NCBI RefSeq assembly: GCF_037971845.1
Contig: NZ_CP150227.1
Span: 5,580,001 to 5,644,000, forward strand
Direction: 5' to 3'
From: Paenibacillus sp. FSL R5-0766
GTDB lineage: Bacteria; Bacillota; Bacilli; Paenibacillales; Paenibacillaceae
Length of the DNA stretch: 64,000 nt
In this document: piece by piece, positions 1-8,472 of the stretch
How positions within the stretch are numbered: position 1 is the first letter of the stretch
Layout of the letters: every line of letters begins with the position of its first letter
Notes under the pieces: model-generated
Database searches by the model: none
What the model was told of the DNA's origin: nothing
The model's input: only the letters and a program-made list of their open reading frames with translations
Translations under genes and position numbers: made by a program

Positions 1-65
1 GATAATACCATCACCAACACTGCTGCCAATGCCATATATTTCATCCATGAGATAGACCTGTTCAT
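1..65 (-). CDS. N-terminus of an exported protein (partial, cut by window edge)
   Basis: Reading leftward from an ATG at 65 gives 21 codons that run off the window. They encode a short basic start followed by an alanine/valine/leucine-rich hydrophobic stretch, a typical signal peptide. A purine-rich ribosome binding site (AGAGGGGGAAG) lies just upstream. The mature part is not visible. The hydrophobic run ending in Val-Leu-Ser would suit a lipoprotein such as an ABC transporter solute-binding protein, and the neighbouring sulfur-type monooxygenase would fit a sulfonate or amino acid importer. That function is inference from context only. Confidence 0.6.
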   Translation of the reverse strand, partial: MNRSISWMKYMALAAVLVMVL

Positions 66-128
66 ATCGCTTCCCCCTCTGTGTATACAGGTGTCATTAA
101 ATTGATGTTTATACCAATACTCTATATA

Positions 129-139
129 TCCTATGAGTT
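129..139 (-). promoter_or_regulatory. Upstream box shared with the monooxygenase gene
   Basis: The minus-strand word AACTCATAGGA lies upstream of the signal-peptide gene that starts at 65. The identical 11-mer occurs at 1677-1687 upstream of the monooxygenase gene. A word of this length shared by two promoters on the same strand suggests a common regulator. It resembles the conserved half of sulfur-limitation (CymR-type) sites in Firmicutes as I recall them, but that assignment is tentative. Confidence 0.35.
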
Positions 140-237
140 AAGTAGGTTTTAAAGCAGTACGAAACGTAGTAATTGATTTCATTACCGGTTGGAGAAAACA
201 GCCAGACAACATCAGACGCTCGTTCGCTCCCTATCAG

Positions 238-1581
238 TTATGCCAAATCAGATACGACTTGTTCCTTGGCAGCCGTATAACGGTTAACTGGAATTTGCAC
301 CCCAAGGTTACCTCGCAATGTATCGTGTTCATAGTCCGTACGATACAGGCCGCGTTCTTGCAGAATCGGCACAACGAGTTCCACAAAATCAGACAATCCA
401 CTCGGCAGTTCCGAAGCAATAATGAAACCATCCGCTGCTTCCGTCTCAAACCATTCCTGAATCTTGTCAGCGACCTGCTCCGGTGTTCCCAGGAATTTGC
501 TGCGCGGTGTTGCTGCCCGCAGAGCCACTTCACGCAAGGTCAATCCTTGCTCCTTGGCATCCTTCTTGATCTTGTCAGTTCCACTGCGGAAGCTGTTGCT
601 TCCAATGCCATTCAGCTCCGGGAACGGTTCATCAAGTGGATATTGGGAGAAATCATGGTGTTCGAAGAAACGTCCCAGATAATCCAGCGCTTTATCAATG
701 GTAACCAGGCTCGCGATCTCCTGATATTTCAATTCAGCTTCCTCTTCCGTCCGTCCAACAATAGGATTGATGCCTGGCAGAATAACAATATCCTGTGAAG
801 AACGTCCATAGGAAGCCGCACGTGTTTTCACATCCTTATAGAATGCCTGTGCATCTTCAATCGTATCGTGTCCGGTAAAGACAGCATCCGCTTCTTGCGC
901 CGCCAGCGTTTTGCCATCTTCCGATGAACCTGCCTGGAAAATCACCGGCTGTCCTTGCCGTGAACGGGCAATATTGAGCGGACCTTGTACGGAGAAAAAC
1001 TCTCCTTCATGATTAAGCGTGTGCAGTTTGGATGGGTCGAAGAATACACCGCTCTCTTTGTCTCTTACAAAGGCATCATCTTCCCAAGAGTCCCACAACC
1101 CTTTGGTTACCTGTAAATATTCCGCGGCAATACGGTAACGTTCCGGATGCGTAGGGTGATTACTCTTACTGTAGTTCTTCGCTGTACCTTCCAGCGGAGA
1201 AGTCACGACGTTCCAGCCAGCACGGCCATCACTGATCTGATCGAGGGAACCGAACTGTCTGGCTACGGTGAACGGATCACTATAGGATGTCGAGAGGGTG
1301 CCTACCAGTCCAATACGTGAAGTAACGGCAGCCAAAGCGGAGAGGATACTGATTGGTTCGAAGCGATTGAGGAAATGCGGAATGGATTTCTCGGTAATAT
1401 ACAGACCGTCTGCGATAAAGACCAGATCGAACTTGCCTTCCTCCGCTTTCAGTGCCTGACGTTTGTAGAATCCAAAGTTAACGCTGGCATCCGACAGAAC
1501 CTCCGGGTGTCTCCATGTGGTGTTGCTTCCTCCAACCCCATGAATAATGGCTCCAAATTTCAAACTGCGTTTCGCTGTCAT
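238..1581 (-). CDS. NtaA/SnaA/DszA-family FMN-dependent monooxygenase
   Basis: A 447-residue flavin monooxygenase of the bacterial luciferase-like superfamily. It keeps the family's N-terminal [17 protein letters not shown] stretch and the [12 protein letters not shown] segment near residues 117-128; length is normal. Members use FMNH2 supplied by a separate NAD(P)H:FMN reductase to oxidise compounds such as nitrilotriacetate, sulfonates, sulfones or pristinamycin. The substrate cannot be read here. The start is placed at the ATG at 1581 because GGAAGGCGGAG precedes it at good spacing; a GTG six bases upstream is in frame. The transporter-like start at 1-65 and the shared promoter box suggest organosulfur scavenging, which is inference. 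Confidence 0.85.
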   Translation of the reverse strand: MTAKRSLKFGAIIHGVGGSNTTWRHPEVLSDASVNFGFYKRQALKAEEGKFDLVFIADGLYITEKSIPHFLNRFEPISILSALAAVTSRIGLVGTLSTSYSDPFTVARQFGSLDQISDGRAGWNVVTSPLEGTAKNYSKSNHPTHPERYRIAAEYLQVTKGLWDSWEDDAFVRDKESGVFFDPSKLHTLNHEGEFFSVQGPLNIARSRQGQPVIFQAGSSEDGKTLAAQEADAVFTGHDTIEDAQAFYKDVKTRAASYGRSSQDIVILPGINPIVGRTEEEAELKYQEIASLVTIDKALDYLGRFFEHHDFSQYPLDEPFPELNGIGSNSFRSGTDKIKKDAKEQGLTLREVALRAATPRSKFLGTPEQVADKIQEWFETEAADGFIIASELPSGLSDFVELVVPILQERGLYRTDYEHDTLRGNLGVQIPVNRYTAAKEQVVSDLA

Positions 1582-1676
1582 ATGCACTCCGCCTTCCTTG
1601 GATTAGAATCTTCAAACGAGTGATCAAGGGCCAACTGAACTGATTACGTATGCGAAATAACTTAAAAGTTAACTAT

Positions 1677-1687
1677 TCCTATGAGTT
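1677..1687 (-). promoter_or_regulatory. Second copy of the shared upstream box
   Basis: The minus-strand word AACTCATAGGA, identical to 129-139, lies 96 bp upstream of the monooxygenase start and is followed by the A/T-rich ATAGTTAACTTTTAAG. It is a candidate regulator site or part of the promoter. Confidence rests only on the repeat of the word at two neighbouring genes. Confidence 0.35.
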
Positions 1688-1777
1688 TGGTTTGTTTTAA
1701 TTTCACAAATCTTATCACTGCCCCGTAAAAGGGTCAACAGCGCGACTAATAGATATTTTCTATATGTGCTTTTTCCG

Positions 1778-2056
1778 CTAGACTGCTGCCGCTTCGTCCG
1801 CTCGTGCCAGAAGTTCCGCCAGCTTCTCCAGATCAGGTTCCATCAAGGCTTCAAACTTGCCGTCCCCTCCCACTTCAATGACAGGTACATGCCGAATGCC
1901 ATATTTTGCTTCAAGCACATCACGCAGCACGTCATTGCCCTGCACTTCAATGTTCTCAAAAGGCTGGTTTCGCTCTGTCAAAAATGCTTTTACTTCCCCG
2001 CAGAAATGACAGCCTGTTTTGCTCCACAGCACGACTTTTTTGGTTGATGATGACAT
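1778..2056 (-). CDS. Glutaredoxin-family thiol-disulfide protein
   Basis: A 92-residue single-domain protein with a CHFC active site at residues 16-19 after the first beta strand, and the cis-proline strand RHVPVIEV characteristic of thioredoxin-fold glutaredoxins. It probably reduces disulfides or mixed thiols in the cytoplasm. The start is taken at the second ATG, six bases after a perfect AGGAGGT; the first ATG sits directly on the ribosome binding site. It stands alone between the monooxygenase and the kinase-like gene. A role in sulfur metabolism is possible given the neighbour but is not shown. Confidence 0.85.
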   Translation of the reverse strand: MSSSTKKVVLWSKTGCHFCGEVKAFLTERNQPFENIEVQGNDVLRDVLEAKYGIRHVPVIEVGGDGKFEALMEPDLEKLAELLARADEAAAV

Positions 2057-2276
2057 CGACATACCTCCTGATTGGTTTTAAGATCAAGGTCTGGGTGATT
2101 AACTATTAACGCCCTAGACCTTCAATTCCCATCTGTTAAATAAGAATTATGGCTCTAAATGTACCCCTGTGCCCTTCCTGCGTCAATGGATCTGCTAATA
2201 GAATAAACCTATAACCAAATAGAAAGATTAAATTATCAATTTGAAAGATGGCTTATTTTACAGGGATGAATCGCTA

Positions 2277-3227
2277 TTAGCCCCTCCTAACCTGTTTAAA
2301 AGCATGTTTTGCTAAATCAGTGTAGAACTCGATCTGATCCGGACTTCGATCTATGGCCCACCTCAGGGTATCAAAAGCTTTCAATAACAACACACGGCTC
2401 GCTTGATTCAGTTCGCGCTCTTGCTCTTGTGTACTTGTCCCATAGCCTTCTAAAAACGCTTTCAATTCTTCCTTGTCAGGACCCTCACCCCTTAGCTGGC
2501 ATTGCATGAGTTGAGTGATATCGCCATACGGCACGACGGTGACCTCCGCATTCCCCCAGTCCAGAAGGGTAATCTCACCCGTTGAACTTACGATTGTATT
2601 CTTCAAGGAGAGATCGCCATGGCATAAACCAAAACGGAACTTTTGCAATTTCAATTGTTCGAACCATTGCCTTACGAGCTGTGATTCCTTCATCGTAATG
2701 ACACCAAGCTCAATCAATGGATCTTGCTCCGTGAGACTATTGATATTGTATTGCACATATCCTTGCCAACTGCCATCTGATCCTGCATGAGGGGGAGAGT
2801 AAAATTGGTTTTGTACGGGATCATGCATTTCCCTTCCGAAACCTGCCACCTGGATGGATTGCATACGTTGTGTGTACTCACCGAGTTTCCTCCAAATCAC
2901 AGACGTGGGCACTGTCGTGTCCAACCCGTTATCCCCTTCCACATACGTTTGAATCATATAGGCATGTTCAGCGTTGACCCCAACGGACAATGTCTCTGGC
3001 CCAGGAATACCGGCACTCGCCGCTTGTTCGATGCACCATTTTTCTTTCACAAAGGTAGAATATGTATCTGGATCGTTCATGCGTACAACCACTTTATGAC
3101 TTGCTGTCTCCACCAGACAGACCTGATTAACAAAGCCTTTACCCACGATTTGATGTGAGCATTTTACTTGTTCCAGCAGAAACTCACTGGCAATCTGTTC
3201 GGCTTGTCTGACTATAGAATTCTTCAT
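2277..3227 (-). CDS. Aminoglycoside phosphotransferase (APH)-family kinase
   Basis: A 316-residue kinase-like protein of the APH/choline kinase fold. The catalytic loop HGDLSLKN is at residues 203-210, followed by the metal-binding aspartate in LLDWGN (about 223). The N-terminal nucleotide-binding lobe is degenerate but recognisable, with VVVRMND around residues 46-52. These enzymes phosphorylate small hydroxylated molecules; many chromosomal members do not confer antibiotic resistance. The substrate is unknown. GGGAGGATG lies seven bases before the ATG. It is monocistronic, with repeat copy A upstream. Confidence 0.8.
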   Translation of the reverse strand: MKNSIVRQAEQIASEFLLEQVKCSHQIVGKGFVNQVCLVETASHKVVVRMNDPDTYSTFVKEKWCIEQAASAGIPGPETLSVGVNAEHAYMIQTYVEGDNGLDTTVPTSVIWRKLGEYTQRMQSIQVAGFGREMHDPVQNQFYSPPHAGSDGSWQGYVQYNINSLTEQDPLIELGVITMKESQLVRQWFEQLKLQKFRFGLCHGDLSLKNTIVSSTGEITLLDWGNAEVTVVPYGDITQLMQCQLRGEGPDKEELKAFLEGYGTSTQEQERELNQASRVLLLKAFDTLRWAIDRSPDQIEFYTDLAKHAFKQVRRG

Positions 3228-3264
3228 CCCGCATCCTCCCTCAATCGCTTTATTTTAAGTGGTC

Positions 3265-3532
3265 TATATAAGTTAAACTAATCATTTATACGATAACGGA
3301 GAGGACAGAAAAAACTTGAAAAAGCGAAGCTACAAGCTTTCTGAAAGAAAGCTACTTCGAAAGCATACACTTCGCCTAAAAGCTTTCTGAAAGAAAGCTG
3401 CCTCGGAAGCATACGCTATCCCCGGATTTTCCCTTGAGAAAGGGGATTCGAAAAATTCTGGGGATAACAGCGATTGGAAGGTTATTCTGTCATCGTAGTG
3501 TCAGTATAAATAATCTTTAGTTCAAATTATAT
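3265..3532. repeat. Dispersed palindromic element, copy A
   Basis: This copy fills most of the 402-bp gap between the kinase and glycosyltransferase genes. The outer ends are imperfect inverted repeats of about 47 bp (left end CTATATAAGTTAAACTAA; right end, reversed, CTATATAATTTGAACTAAA), both running into GGACAGAA or GACAGAA. The core holds a hairpin pairing TATCCCCGGATTTT with the later TTCTGGGGATA, plus a locally duplicated AAGCTTTCTGAAAGAAAGCT palindrome. No reading frame is conserved. Related copies are at 29434, 33405, 37405, 48050 and 57745. Confidence 0.8.
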
Positions 3533-3558
3533 AGCTACCAACTCATATGTAATATTCG

Positions 3559-3595
3559 GATGCGGAATGAATCAGAGTGATTACCATTCCGCATC
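3559..3595 (-). terminator. Hairpin downstream of the glycosyltransferase operon
   Basis: A perfect 11-bp stem (GATGCGGAATG pairing with CATTCCGCATC) with a 15-base loop sits 35 bases past the last gene of the minus-strand operon. The following sequence on that strand is A/T-rich but has no long T run, so termination is likely rather than certain. Confidence 0.5.
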
Positions 3596-3629
3596 ATGTT
3601 GCTGATTCGCATAACTAGATCGCCTGACA

Positions 3630-5357
3630 TTACAGATCGGGGTTCAAGAGCTGAGGTGGGGCGATAATCGGCCAGCCTTCTTCCATCGAATTCAGTTGGT
3701 CCGCAGACACACTGATAATATGCCCAGAATGGACACCCCAACGTTCTGCAGCATAGACCGATACAAATCGTCTCCGCTTGTCTCCACTGATCTGATATCG
3801 AATCTCGGGTGCATCCACTGCGGCAACAATACTTCCTTCTGCCCATCCATTGTGAGAACCATGAACCGCTGTCGTATGCACCTGTTGTGATTCCCTCGGC
3901 CATCCTTGCACGTCCCCCGCTGATATCAGTGCTTCTCCGGCAGGAATGGCGAGCAGATCCGGTTTGGCAACCTGAACAGGAGATATTCCACGCGGTACAG
4001 GGATGTTCAGCTTACGCCGCCGACCGCCAGTTAAAGTATAGACATCTCCTTTGGCATCTGACAGGAACGAACCTTCCGGGTAGAAGTCATAACTGTGTCT
4101 GAACTGTAATGCTGGATCTTGGCTGCCCTGCGTTGAGATTCGCTGACGCGGATCCATTGGGTTGGTGTCACCATCCTCTTGTTGACCGGATGGGGTACCA
4201 GAGGTTTGCTGTCTAGCCAAGCGGCAGGTTTCGGCAACCAGCGCATGGGGATCTCCCCACTTTTGGCTATAAAACTGCTCGTTATCCTTATTCACTACAG
4301 CAAAGTCTTGCTCACCCAAAGCTTTCATACTGACACTTCCGAAGTGGTGGATAAAGGCATCCCCGGCTAACGCAAGCTGGTATCCTGCCAGCTTCACCCG
4401 GATGATCCAGTCATCATCTTCGAAATTGCCTACCGCGTACCCTTCGTCCAGATAACCTACCCGTTCCAGCAGCTCCCGTGAGAACAGCCAGCAGAATCCG
4501 ACCAGGCGATCGGTTATTCGATGTTTGTCTGCATCCGGACGATTATGTGTGGCGGCAAAAGGCCACATCTCTTCTATCTCACGGTACGGAACCTGAATCT
4601 GCTGATCCCCGCCAATATAGTTGGTCACCGGACCCACCACACCAATCTTTGGATCACTGGCAAGACAAGTCATCATGTTATCCAGCCAGCCTGGAGTAAC
4701 GAGCGTATCATTGTTCAGCACGATGATATGTCGTCCTCTCGCCATCATCAGCCCATGATTGACACCTCCGGCAAACCCCCGGTTCTTATCCAGGGCAGCC
4801 ACCCTCACCATGCCGCCTTTGCGGAGCATGGCCTCGGCAGTTCCATCCTTGGAGGCATTATCCACGACAATGATCTCGAAGGGGGCAGGGGTATGCTTTT
4901 CGATACTGGACACACATTGCAGCACATAGTCCCGCTGATTGTACGTGGGGATAATGATGCTAACTCCTTCAAAAACAAGACCAAACGAGCTCTGTCCCTG
5001 GCGGACACCTTCGTTGTATCCTCTGGTATACCCCTGTTTGTAGAGCCTGGCGCCTTTGGCTGTGCGCCTGCTTTTGCCTTTACGTCTGGATTTCCGCATT
5101 GAGCGGCGACCTGCTGCATGCAGGACTGCTATGTCAGGTCGCGAGACATCGTGCTGTGTGGCACGGCGGGCCGCTTTTTTTTCGCTGCTTATGCTGCCAT
5201 TCCTGTTGTTTTCACTGCGGCTGTTGTCACTGTGAGTGCTGATATTTGGAATGATGTTCAGATGACTGTGACCCTTTCGACGGACGACGTTTCGAGCCTT
5301 AACCTTGTTGCTGCGGCTATGACGTTCTTCCCCGCGCTGTTGATCGGGTGTGCTCAT
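3630..5357 (-). CDS. GT2 glycosyltransferase with basic N-tail and C-terminal tandem module
   Basis: A 575-residue protein in three parts. Residues 1 to about 125 are disordered, rich in Arg, Lys and Ser, and end in QGYTRGYNEGVRQG. The middle is a family 2 glycosyltransferase (SIIIPTYNQRDY, VDNASKDGT, the metal-site-like LNNDT, and a C-terminal NFEDDDW). The last 150 or so residues contain two copies of a tyrosine-x-leucine/isoleucine-x-glycine-x-arginine-rich segment (YTLTGGRRRKL and YQISGDKRRRF). The start is the ATG preceded by GGAGGGAGCAAC. It is the last gene of the operon, 66 bp after the GT-D gene. It probably adds sugars to a surface or spore polymer; donor and acceptor are unknown. 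Confidence 0.8.
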   Translation of the reverse strand: MSTPDQQRGEERHSRSNKVKARNVVRRKGHSHLNIIPNISTHSDNSRSENNRNGSISSEKKAARRATQHDVSRPDIAVLHAAGRRSMRKSRRKGKSRRTAKGARLYKQGYTRGYNEGVRQGQSSFGLVFEGVSIIIPTYNQRDYVLQCVSSIEKHTPAPFEIIVVDNASKDGTAEAMLRKGGMVRVAALDKNRGFAGGVNHGLMMARGRHIIVLNNDTLVTPGWLDNMMTCLASDPKIGVVGPVTNYIGGDQQIQVPYREIEEMWPFAATHNRPDADKHRITDRLVGFCWLFSRELLERVGYLDEGYAVGNFEDDDWIIRVKLAGYQLALAGDAFIHHFGSVSMKALGEQDFAVVNKDNEQFYSQKWGDPHALVAETCRLARQQTSGTPSGQQEDGDTNPMDPRQRISTQGSQDPALQFRHSYDFYPEGSFLSDAKGDVYTLTGGRRRKLNIPVPRGISPVQVAKPDLLAIPAGEALISAGDVQGWPRESQQVHTTAVHGSHNGWAEGSIVAAVDAPEIRYQISGDKRRRFVSVYAAERWGVHSGHIISVSADQLNSMEEGWPIIAPPQLLNPDL

Positions 5358-5423
5358 GTTGCTCCCTCCATTTCCACTTGTCCGTGAGGCTAACACGCAC
5401 ATGACCAGCCCCCGGACGGTCCA

Positions 5424-6842
5424 CTAGAGTTGAAGCTCTCCTGTTACCAGTTTGTCAGCCAAATGTCCAAAATCCAGAGCGACCTTGCCGAGTTCACCTG
5501 CAATTCGCCGACACAGAATGACCGCCGGAATACCCGCTGCCACCAAAGCGATATCAAAAGCATGTTCTGCGGTTTGCTGCATCACCCTCGGAATATCCAT
5601 AACTCCCGCCACAGAACCAATGATGCCTGTGACATGAATCCCCCGGTTATGCAGCAGTGCCGCAAGCTCTGGTGCCTGGCTGCCTATGAGCAGAACCCGT
5701 CGTCCTTGCAGCAAGGGCAACACCAAGCCGGACTGATGCAGACTGTAATTGATCGTGGAACTAGTCAACTTCAGCCGGGACCAGTCGATCCCGAAGTGGC
5801 GCAATACCGGGAATAACAGCCCCTGGAATGTCGGCGCCCGCGAGATCGGCACGCCAACCCAGTCGGCGGCCTGTATGGCTTCCGCAAGCATCGCGCGGAT
5901 GTCGGGGGTTGAGCATGGCACCCCTGCATAAGGCAGAAACGGTGCCAGCTCCTGCACTTCCTGGCCTGGCAGCACCGTATCAGCTGCCAGCGTGAGCAGT
6001 TCGCCATCTCCGAGGCGAACGACAGACAAGGGGCGCTGCGCATCCAGCGCCGCCGTGATGTGTCCAGCCATCTCATGAGGGCTGGACAGCCGGGTCAGGC
6101 TGGGCGCGTACTGGCGGAATCCCGCCGCGATCAGATCTGCCGCCGCCACGGCAGGCAGAATGTGATCCGGCGGGATGTGCTGCGCCACCAGCGCCTCCCC
6201 GCCGGCGAATACGCCGTCGCGGTAGCCCTCGGCGTAGCCGCCGGGCACGGCCTCCGCCTGCACTGCGTGCTCCGCGGGCGGAGGCGGCAAGCCCTTCGCG
6301 CTGCCCGCATTCGCGCCGGCAGCGCCTCCCCGCCCTGCGGGGGCGACACCCTTCGGGTGTGTCGCCTGGCGCGGGGCGGGGCCAGCACCGCTGGCAGGCA
6401 TCGCCTGTGGCGTGCTGGCTTGCGGTGCTGGCATGGGCGCACGGCGCATCGCCGTGCGCTGCTTGGCGCGGGCAGCGGCACGCCGGCCCCGCGCTGATGC
6501 CGGCCTGCGCCCAGCAGTGGCCTGGCGCAGGCCGGCTTTGCCCTTGCCGGTGCGGCTAGCTCTTGCCGCTCTACTCGCGCGCGCAGAGCCAGCTTTGCCT
6601 GCTCTGCCAACAACACGGCCTGTGCTGCTCGCTTTCCTTGCACGGACCTTATGCGCTGCGCCTGCAGATGTACCCGCTTTGGTCAGGGTACTACGTTTCC
6701 CTGACTTCACACCTCTGACTCCAGCAGACCCTGTATCTGCTGCTGCCGGAGTGCCACTGCCCATAAATACGGCCGGGTGGATGCCCCGGGGCTTACCCGA
6801 CACGGAGGCCCTAGCGGCCCCGGTGCGTGTCACTACTCTCAC
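5424..6842 (-). CDS. GT-D-fold glycosyltransferase with Ala/Arg-rich N-terminal half
   Basis: The C-terminal half is a GT-D-type glycosyltransferase, with VVRLGDGELLTL near residue 270 as the signature and a conserved WVGVPISRAP. The N-terminal 200 residues or so are low-complexity Ala, Arg, Gly and Pro, encoded by very GC-rich DNA (about 6240-6650), and end in GGYAEGYRDGVFAGG, matching the motif in the GT2 gene downstream. I place the start at a GTG at 6842 because AAAGGAGG precedes it by seven bases. The frame extends to an ATG at 6965, but that start has only a weak site. 472 residues from the GTG. Such proteins often accompany repetitive surface proteins in Paenibacillus; the role here is inferred. 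Confidence 0.75.
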   Translation of the reverse strand: MRVVTRTGAARASVSGKPRGIHPAVFMGSGTPAAADTGSAGVRGVKSGKRSTLTKAGTSAGAAHKVRARKASSTGRVVGRAGKAGSARASRAARASRTGKGKAGLRQATAGRRPASARGRRAAARAKQRTAMRRAPMPAPQASTPQAMPASGAGPAPRQATHPKGVAPAGRGGAAGANAGSAKGLPPPPAEHAVQAEAVPGGYAEGYRDGVFAGGEALVAQHIPPDHILPAVAAADLIAAGFRQYAPSLTRLSSPHEMAGHITAALDAQRPLSVVRLGDGELLTLAADTVLPGQEVQELAPFLPYAGVPCSTPDIRAMLAEAIQAADWVGVPISRAPTFQGLLFPVLRHFGIDWSRLKLTSSTINYSLHQSGLVLPLLQGRRVLLIGSQAPELAALLHNRGIHVTGIIGSVAGVMDIPRVMQQTAEHAFDIALVAAGIPAVILCRRIAGELGKVALDFGHLADKLVTGELQL

Positions 6843-6970
6843 GCCATTCCCTCCTTTGGCATGCACGAGGATTGTCGCTGCGCAAAGCGCCGGAGCATCC
6901 TTCCAGCTCCGGCGCAGAGTGTTCTGCTCCCATGGGGCACCGCACAGCGGCAGCATCAGGCGCATATATT

Positions 6971-7702
6971 TTAAGGCAGTTGTCCTTTCATACGGACAGC
7001 TGCTTCCTGGAGCGAATCAAATGTACCTGCATCACTCCAGTATTTCTTCAAAATGTCGTATTCCAGTCCGCCAGCAGACGCGTAGTGATTATTCACATCC
7101 GTAATTTCAAGTTCTCCGCGCGCAGACGGCGCAATGTTGCGAATCAGGTTAAATACATGATCATCATACATGTATATGCCCGTCACACAATAAGAGGTTT
7201 TCGGCTGGCTTGGCTTCTCCTCGATGTACGAGATTCGCTCTGGATGCTTTGGATCAAAAACAGGCACCCCGTAACGTCGTGCATCATCCACCTCTTTGAG
7301 CAGAACTCGCGCTGTACCAGCAGGTTGCTGCATGTAACGGTCCACATAAGGCTTCAGATCATCGCTGAAGAGATTATCTCCGAGAAGCACTACAAATTTT
7401 TCGCCAGGAAGAATAAAAGTGGTCGCCAGATCCAACGCTTCCGCAATCCCGCCTGCCTTTTCCTGAATGCGATAAGTCAACTTCACGCCATGATCCGCTC
7501 CGCCACCAAGATACTCTGTATATAACCCGGCGGAATGTTTGTTGATCACAATCAATAGTTCATCAATGCCTGCCTGGCGGAGCCTGTCGATGCCATACAT
7601 AATCATCGGATGTTTACCGACTGGAAGCAGATGTTTGTTAATGAGCCGGGTCAACGGATACAGTCTAGTTCCTGTTCCGCCGGCAAGAATTACACCTTTC
7701 AT
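6971..7702 (-). CDS. Sugar-phosphate nucleotidyltransferase (RmlA-like)
   Basis: A 243-residue enzyme with the nucleotidyltransferase signature GGTGTRLYPLT at residues 8-18, then NKHLLPVGKHPMI, the metal-site LLGDNLF and the EEKP substrate-loop motif. It couples a sugar-1-phosphate to an NTP to make an activated sugar; closest in form to glucose-1-phosphate thymidylyltransferase, short class. It starts at an ATGA that overlaps the stop of the upstream glycosyltransferase, so the two are translationally coupled. It presumably supplies donor sugar to the operon's glycosyltransferases. The exact sugar and nucleotide cannot be fixed from sequence alone. Confidence 0.87.
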   Translation of the reverse strand: MKGVILAGGTGTRLYPLTRLINKHLLPVGKHPMIMYGIDRLRQAGIDELLIVINKHSAGLYTEYLGGGADHGVKLTYRIQEKAGGIAEALDLATTFILPGEKFVVLLGDNLFSDDLKPYVDRYMQQPAGTARVLLKEVDDARRYGVPVFDPKHPERISYIEEKPSQPKTSYCVTGIYMYDDHVFNLIRNIAPSARGELEITDVNNHYASAGGLEYDILKKYWSDAGTFDSLQEAAVRMKGQLP

Positions 7703-8472
7703 TCCACGTTCCCTCCTTCATCGGATATGTCCATATATTCAAGCGGATCGACATGCCATTTGTTCATAAAAATCGAACGATTACGCTCAAGCAGCTGTTT
7801 CCACGCTACCGGATCTGTCTTCTGGAAGCTGGCACTTCCCTGATGGTGCACGAGAACATCTCCACATACCAGCAGGCGATATCCCTGCAATCTTGCTCTA
7901 TAACAATAATCGTCATCCTCATAGTGTCCCGGAGAATATGCCTCGTCAAGCAGTCCAACCGATTCCACGACATCTCGTTTCATCAGCATGCACAGACCGA
8001 CGATCCGGCGTACTTCCCTCCACCTTGAAGAATCCGCAACATTATTGGAATTGGCCAACTCCTGAAAATGTTCCATGTCCCGAAACTGCAGTTTAATCTG
8101 CTGGATGCCGCTTGCATAATTCGTAACAGGACCCGTGATTCCAATACTTGCGTCACTGTACAGAGCCGTTCGCAGGTTCTCCAGCCAACGGGGCGTGACC
8201 GTAACATCATTGTTCAACAGCAACAACTCATCCCCGCAAGCTGCACGAAGTCCAGCGTTACACGCTGCCGGAAACCCCCGATTGTCCGGGAACCTTACAA
8301 ATCGAATTCGCTCCAGCGCACAATATTCAGCCGTTCCATCCGTCGAACCGTTATCTACCACGATAATTTCATATGACGCAGGATCGCCCGAGTATTGACG
8401 TATGGCATCGATGCAGGGCCTGATCAGATCCAGCCCATTGTAAGTTGGGATAATCATACTCGTCAGTGTCAT
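7699..8472 (-). CDS. GT2 family glycosyltransferase
   Basis: A compact 257-residue family 2 glycosyltransferase without tails: SMIIPTYNGLDLI at the N-terminus, VVDNGSTDGTAEY, the LLNNDVTVTP metal-binding region and HYEDDDYCYRARLQGY near the C-terminus. It resembles the catalytic core of the 575-residue enzyme at 3630. The ATG at 8472 is preceded by AGGAGG and overlaps the stop of the upstream gene by one base (TAATG). Its own stop overlaps the nucleotidyltransferase start. Tight coupling argues that all three products are needed together. Confidence 0.87.
   Translation of the reverse strand: MTLTSMIIPTYNGLDLIRPCIDAIRQYSGDPASYEIIVVDNGSTDGTAEYCALERIRFVRFPDNRGFPAACNAGLRAACGDELLLLNNDVTVTPRWLENLRTALYSDASIGITGPVTNYASGIQQIKLQFRDMEHFQELANSNNVADSSRWREVRRIVGLCMLMKRDVVESVGLLDEAYSPGHYEDDDYCYRARLQGYRLLVCGDVLVHHQGSASFQKTDPVAWKQLLERNRSIFMNKWHVDPLEYMDISDEGGNVE

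Noticed and set aside
2277..3227. Antibiotic resistance gene
   Set aside because: The APH fold alone does not show resistance; no mobile context, and many chromosomal members act on other substrates.
6412..7104. Long plus-strand open frame opposite the GT-D gene
   Set aside because: A shadow produced by GC-rich codons of the real gene; no ribosome binding site and no recognisable domain.
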